Below the pieces are notes generated by a model. It did no database searches and was not told the origin of the DNA. It saw only the letters and a program-made list of their open reading frames with translations. From contig JAQSWE010000147.1 of assembly GCA_029266795.1 (NCBI GenBank), positions 1-6,636 on the forward strand: a stretch of DNA of 6,636 nucleotides, read 5' to 3'. This document shows positions 6,080 to 6,636 of this stretch, in pieces. The DNA comes from Alphaproteobacteria bacterium. GTDB lineage: Bacteria; Pseudomonadota; Alphaproteobacteria; Micavibrionales; UBA2020. The translations under genes and the position numbers were made by a program. Each line of letters starts with the position of its first letter. Position 1 is the first letter of the stretch.

Positions 6080-6625
6080 ATCGCTACCTTTAACAGACCC
6101 TCGCCGAAAGACGACGGCCCCCGCACCAACCACCAGATCCGCGCCGAAAAAGTGCGCGTCATCGGCGCCGACGGCGAGATGGAAGGTGTCATGTCAGTCC
6201 GCGACGCCGTGCAAAAAGCACAGGATCAGGGATTTGACCTCATCGAGATTTCCCCCAACGCTGATCCGCCCGTGTGCAAGATCGGCGATGTCGGCAAGCA
6301 CCGCTATGAAATGCAGAAAAAAGAAGCGGCTGCCCGCAAGAACCAAAAGATCGTCCTCACCAAGGAATTGAAGCTGCGCCCCGGCATCGAGGAGCATGAC
6401 ATTCAAGTCAAGCTGCGCTCCGCCAAGCGTTTCTTTGAAGAAGGCGACAAGGTCCGCTTTATCCTGCAGTTCCGTGGCCGCGAAAACGAGCACCGCGAAC
6501 TGGGCTGGGCGCTGATCAACCGCATCAAGCAGGAACAGGCCGGCGAAGGCAAAATGGAAATGGACGCGCGTCAGGAAGGCAATTCGATCCTGATGATCAT
6601 GGTTTCCGCCAAGACCCCGCAGTGA
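6080..6625 (+). CDS. infC: Translation initiation factor IF-3 (AUC start)
   Basis: IF3 binds the 30S subunit, keeps 50S away and checks the initiator tRNA-start codon pairing. The frame read from ATC at 6080 gives 181 residues, against about 180 in E. coli. The N-domain includes RTNHQIRAEKVRVIG (15-29), matching the conserved N-terminal segment, and IEISPNADPPVCKIGD (55-70). A lysine-rich linker (about 78-92) leads to the C-domain, with KLRPGIEEHDIQVKLRSAKRF (98-118, broken by no gap), EEGDKVRF and FRGRENEHRELG (131-142). No ATG or GTG is available in frame before a GTG at 6152 (Val25), which would delete half of the conserved N-terminal block, so ATC is chosen together with the AGGAG site. 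A rare start codon on infC is known in E. coli (AUU) to allow IF3 to repress its own synthesis. Unusual here: the common IMDYGK reads IGDVGK (68-73). It follows thrS, the standard order. Confidence 0.96.
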   Translation: MATFNRPSPKDDGPRTNHQIRAEKVRVIGADGEMEGVMSVRDAVQKAQDQGFDLIEISPNADPPVCKIGDVGKHRYEMQKKEAAARKNQKIVLTKELKLRPGIEEHDIQVKLRSAKRFFEEGDKVRFILQFRGRENEHRELGWALINRIKQEQAGEGKMEMDARQEGNSILMIMVSAKTPQ

Positions 6626-6636
6626 ACCGCCTGAAA

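Noticed and set aside
6152..6625. infC starting at the GTG at 6152 (157 residues)
   Set aside because: It would cut the conserved IF3 N-terminal segment and has no suitable ribosome site, whereas ATC at 6080 is correctly spaced from AGGAG.
1..6636. Mobile elements, CRISPR arrays, tRNA or rRNA genes, defence or toxin genes
   Set aside because: Reading both strands showed no transposase or integrase, no regularly spaced repeats, no recognisable RNA gene and no defence-type protein; apart from short spacers the window is filled by six genes of known families.

Overview
This is an ordinary chromosomal stretch from a GC-rich bacterium, most likely an alphaproteobacterium. That placement is an inference. 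It rests on homospermidine synthase, the style of the two glycosyltransferases, alphaproteobacterial-looking ThrS and IF3 proteins, and strong G/C preference at third codon positions. The genus cannot be told from the window. A predatory or environmental lineage near Rhodospirillales is possible but unproven.

Layout. Bases 1-3870 carry four genes on the minus strand, read from high to low coordinates: a family 4 glycosyltransferase (3870-2626), a family 9 heptosyltransferase-like glycosyltransferase (2618-1695), a small TusA/SirA sulfur carrier (1698-1468) and homospermidine synthase (1316 to the left edge, C-terminus cut off). The first three are packed as an operon (7-base gap, then a 4-base ATGA overlap). 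Homospermidine synthase lies 151 bases further on, behind an AT-rich gap that may hold its own promoter. From 3871 to 4026 there is a divergent intergenic region with -35/-10-like elements on both strands and a 10-bp inverted repeat. On the plus strand from 4027 lie thrS (threonyl-tRNA synthetase) and infC (initiation factor IF3), the classic thrS-infC order; rpmI and rplT would be expected just beyond the right edge.

How the genes work together. The minus-strand group probably builds surface polysaccharide or LPS core (two GT-B glycosyltransferases), with sulfur relay and polyamine synthesis genes downstream. The plus-strand group is translation machinery. The clearest point of annotation interest is that infC starts at an AUC codon at 6080 behind a strong AGGAG site. 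The first conventional start codon downstream in frame is a GTG at 6152, so a standard gene caller would remove 24 N-terminal residues. No mobile element, CRISPR array, tRNA, rRNA or evident novel system was seen. Long open frames antisense to hss, the GT4 gene and thrS are shadows of GC-rich codon usage.
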